Source: Azospirillum lipoferum 4B
GTDB taxonomy: Bacteria; Pseudomonadota; Alphaproteobacteria; Azospirillales; Azospirillaceae
Reading direction: 5' to 3'
DNA length: 64,000 nt
Assembly (NCBI RefSeq): GCF_000283655.1
Contig: NC_016622.1
Coordinates: 942,501 to 1,006,500 of the forward strand
In this document: one piece after another, positions 61,899-64,000 of the stretch
How the letters are laid out: each line of letters starts with the position of its first letter
Position numbering within the stretch: the first letter of the stretch is position 1
Notes under the pieces: model-generated
The model's input: the letters and a program-made list of their open reading frames with translations, nothing else
Told to the model about the DNA's origin: nothing
The model's database searches: none
Program-made: the position numbers and the translations under genes

Positions 61899-62765
61899 TC
61901 ATTCGATGTTCTGGACCTGCTCGCGAAGCTGCTCGATCGAGGCCTTCAGCGACAGGCCGATGCGGGTCAGTTCGACATCCGCCGACTTGGAACACAGCGT
62001 GTTGGCTTCGCGGTTGAACTCCTGGCACAGGAAGTCGTACCGGCGGCCGATGGCGCCGCCTTCCGCCATCAGGTCGCGCGCCGCCTGGATGTGGGCGCGC
62101 AGGCGATCCAGCTCCTCCCGCACGTCGGCCTTGCCGATCAGGATGGCGGCCTCCTGGGCCAGCCGGTCCTCCGACAGGGCGGGGAAGGAGCCGAGGATGG
62201 TGGCGACCTGGGCGCGCAGCTTCTCGCGCAGCGCCTCCGGCTGGGTGGAGGCGCAGGCCGACGCGGCATCGACCAGCCGGGCGATCTCGTCCAGATGGCC
62301 GTTCAGCACCTCGGCGATGCGGGCACCCTCGGCAAGGCGGTTGACCACCAGCTGGTCGATCAGCTTGGCGAGGTCGGCCTTCAGCGCCGATTCGACGCGC
62401 TCGCGCGATTCGGTCTCATCCTCCTCGACCGGCTCGATGATGCCGCGGACGGCCAGCAGCGAATCCAGCCGCGGCGGCGCGGCGCCGGCCCCCTCGATCT
62501 CGCGGGCGAGTTCCAGCACCTGGGCCAGAAGCTCCCGGTTGATGCGCAGCTGCGACACCGCCTGGGCGCGGTTGACGGTCAGCGTCAGGTTGACGTTGCC
62601 GCGGGCAAGCCGCTTCGGCAGCTCGGCACGGGCCACCGCCTCGACGCTGTCGAAGCCCGACGGCAGGCGGCATCGCAGGTCCAGGCTGCGGCCATTGACG
62701 CTCTTGGCCTCGAAGGTCCAGGAATAGCCGTCGCCGTGCCCGTCGACGCGTGCGAAACCGGTCAT
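61899..62765 (-). CDS. yicC: YicC-family endoribonuclease-like protein
   Basis: A 288-residue YicC. It has the family start MTGFARVDGHGDGYSWTFEA, 'SVNGRSLDLRCRLP' and the C-terminal DUF1732 part 'LDRLRAHIQAARDLMAEGG', 'GRRYDFLCQEFNREANTLCS', ending 'KASIEQLREQVQNIE'. Members of this family have been linked to RNA decay. It precedes gmk. The ATG at 62765 matches the family start, and an open stretch upstream to 62978 is rejected because it overlaps the divergent promoter region. Confidence 0.93.
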   Translation of the reverse strand: MTGFARVDGHGDGYSWTFEAKSVNGRSLDLRCRLPSGFDSVEAVARAELPKRLARGNVNLTLTVNRAQAVSQLRINRELLAQVLELAREIEGAGAAPPRLDSLLAVRGIIEPVEEDETESRERVESALKADLAKLIDQLVVNRLAEGARIAEVLNGHLDEIARLVDAASACASTQPEALREKLRAQVATILGSFPALSEDRLAQEAAILIGKADVREELDRLRAHIQAARDLMAEGGAIGRRYDFLCQEFNREANTLCSKSADVELTRIGLSLKASIEQLREQVQNIE

Positions 62766-62907
62766 GCTGGCAATGACGGGGCGATGGGCGGGCAAAGGCG
62801 GCCTCACTTGAAAAGCGGTGTCGGTTGGTGTCGTGCTTATAAACGCGACATCACCCCACAACAAGCTCCGGCGCCAGACCTGGAGCGACGAGCAGGGCGG
62901 AGATTTC

Positions 62908-63693
62908 ATGAAGCAGCCGCAATCCACCCCCCGTGCCACCCCTCGCTCCATCGTCATCACCGGCGCGTCGAGCGGCATCGGAGAGGCCCTGGCGATCCTC
63001 TATGCCGCGCCCGGCGTGGCGCTGGCCCTGACCGGCCGCGACTCCACCAGGCTTGAATCGGTGGCGCAGCGCTGCCGCACGGCCGGCGCCCGCGTGGACA
63101 CGGCGGTGATCGACGTGGCGGACCGGGCGGCGATGGCGGAGTGGCTGGCGCGGGTCGATGCCGCCGAGCCGGTCGATCTGCTGATCGCCAATGCCGGGAT
63201 GTCGGCCGGCACCGGCGGCGGCGGCGAGACGGAGGAGCAGGCCCGGCGCATCCTGGCGGTCAACATCGACGGCGTTCTGAACAGCATCCATCCGCTGCTT
63301 CCGGCGATGCGGGCGCGGCGGCGCGGGCAGATCGCCCTTATGGCGTCGCTGGCGGGTTTCCGCGGCCTTCCCGGCGCGCCTGCCTATTGCGCCAGCAAGG
63401 CGATGGTGCGGGTCTATGGCGAGGCGCTGCGCGGCGATCTGGCGGGGGAGGGGATCGGCGTCTCGGTCATCTGCCCCGGCTTCGTCAAGAGCCGCATGAC
63501 CGCGGTGAACCGTTTCCCGATGCCCTTCCTGATGGAGACGGAGGCCGCCGCCCGCGTCATCCGCCGAGGGTTGGAGCGCAACGCGGTCCGCATCGCCTTC
63601 CCCTGGCCGATGATGGCCGCGGTGTGGCTGCTGGCTCTGCTGCCGCCGTCCTGGACCGACGGTCTGTTGCGGCAGGCCCCGCGCAAGCCGTGA
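62908..63693 (+). CDS. SDR-family oxidoreductase
   Basis: A 261-residue classical short-chain dehydrogenase. The cofactor motif TGASSGIG is at 18-25, NAG is in 'LLIANAGMS', the catalytic Ser is in 'LMASLAGF', and Tyr160/Lys164 are in 'PAYCASKAMVRV'. The 'VICPGFVKSRMT' region is also typical. A hydrophobic stretch near the end ('WPMMAAVWLLALLPPSW') suggests membrane association. Substrate unknown. It is divergent from yicC, with the 142-bp gap serving both. Confidence 0.9.
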   Translation: MKQPQSTPRATPRSIVITGASSGIGEALAILYAAPGVALALTGRDSTRLESVAQRCRTAGARVDTAVIDVADRAAMAEWLARVDAAEPVDLLIANAGMSAGTGGGGETEEQARRILAVNIDGVLNSIHPLLPAMRARRRGQIALMASLAGFRGLPGAPAYCASKAMVRVYGEALRGDLAGEGIGVSVICPGFVKSRMTAVNRFPMPFLMETEAAARVIRRGLERNAVRIAFPWPMMAAVWLLALLPPSWTDGLLRQAPRKP

Positions 63694-63702
63694 GAGCTGT
63701 CC

Positions 63703-64000
63703 TCAATCCACCTTGGCGTGGGCGATGGCCTCGCGGACGCTGACGCCCTTGCGCATGATGTTGTCGACCGCCCGGCCCTGGACCAGATTGATGCCCATCT
63801 TGTGGGCATAGACCAAGCTCGACACGCTGTCGCAGCGGGCCAGGATGAACTTGCAACGGTCCTGTTCGGCGATGCGATCGCGGAAGAACTTCTCGAACGA
63901 CGGATCCATCTCCAGCATGTCGTTCGACCAGAAGATCTTGGCGTAGTCGGCGTTCAGGTATTCGAGATCGAAATTCGTCACCCAGAACGGGTTCAGCCCG
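63703..64000 (-). CDS. C-terminal part of unknown protein, possibly degenerate EAL type (truncated)
   Basis: The frame is open from the window edge to the stop at 63703, about 99 residues. It contains 'NFDLEYLNADYAKIFWSNDM', 'RIAEQDRCKFILARCDSVSS' and 'HKMGINLVQGRAVDNIM', ending 'VSVREAIAHAKVD'. The 'GINLVQGRAVD' stretch recalls the end of EAL-like domains in this lineage ('GI.LFQGR.ID'), but this is weak. The real start lies beyond the window; a GTG at 63981 is a less likely start. Confidence 0.5.
   Translation of the reverse strand, partial: GLNPFWVTNFDLEYLNADYAKIFWSNDMLEMDPSFEKFFRDRIAEQDRCKFILARCDSVSSLVYAHKMGINLVQGRAVDNIMRKGVSVREAIAHAKVD

Overview
The window is GC-rich, densely coded chromosomal or chromid DNA from an alphaproteobacterium, most likely Azospirillum or a close Rhodospirillales relative. 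Support for this comes from the uniform high GC, the ppiD-trpE order, TamA/TamB, TypA, YicC-Gmk, a CsbD protein and a Rickettsia 17-kDa-type lipoprotein behind general-stress (EcfG-type) promoter motifs. It also comes from families of C-rich palindromic intergenic repeats. I see no rRNA, tRNA, CRISPR array, transposase or phage gene.

Region 1 (1-11869) is part of a type VI secretion (T6SS) locus. A truncated tssA runs leftwards off the edge. Divergent from it is a rightward set: a MORN/YwqK-like small protein, a PAAR tip protein, a Trm112-like/SAM methyltransferase, clpV (tssH), hcp (tssD), vgrG (tssI), a DUF6931-like protein, an FHA protein (tagH-like) and tssK. The membrane-complex genes tssJ, tssL and tssM are not in the window.

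Region 2 (11900-22139) is the most unusual part. Directly behind tssK sits a tightly packed operon, with four ATGA stop/start overlaps. It encodes several membrane proteins that share one extracytoplasmic sensor layout. Two have no output domain, one is fused to an MFS transporter, one to a polytopic membrane domain, and one larger sensor to a PP2C/SpoIIE phosphatase. An orphan Tat-exported ABC-type binding protein and a GNAT acetyltransferase lie among them, and a STAS anti-anti-sigma protein and a stand-alone receiver follow. I read this as a candidate multi-sensor/partner-switch system linked by position to T6SS. That is inference from gene order.

Region 3 (22140-29767) holds an Arg/Gly/Tyr-rich BON protein, a tetR-adaptor-RND efflux operon with a promoter/operator-like site, and a possible 24-residue hydrophobic peptide gene.

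Region 4 (29768-37915) is mostly housekeeping (trpE, ppiD). It also has small stress or unknown genes (csbD, two small ORFs, a YnfA-type membrane protein) and a PAS-PAS-GGDEF-EAL protein whose GGDEF site is degenerate.

Region 5 (37995-50054) has an Fe(III) ABC transporter split over two places (binding protein and ATPase at 38-40 kb, permease at 46-48 kb). A Fur-box-like site precedes the binding protein. It also holds an MsbA-type exporter, a patatin-like protein, two glycine-zipper lipoproteins, an NhaP2-type K+/H+ antiporter and typA.

Region 6 (50055-64000) has tamA-tamB, a 260-bp nested palindrome, a ModE-type regulator with a PLP-dependent cysteine synthase-like enzyme, a Cache-type chemoreceptor, a DUF6065-like protein, gmk, yicC, an SDR oxidoreductase and a truncated unknown gene.
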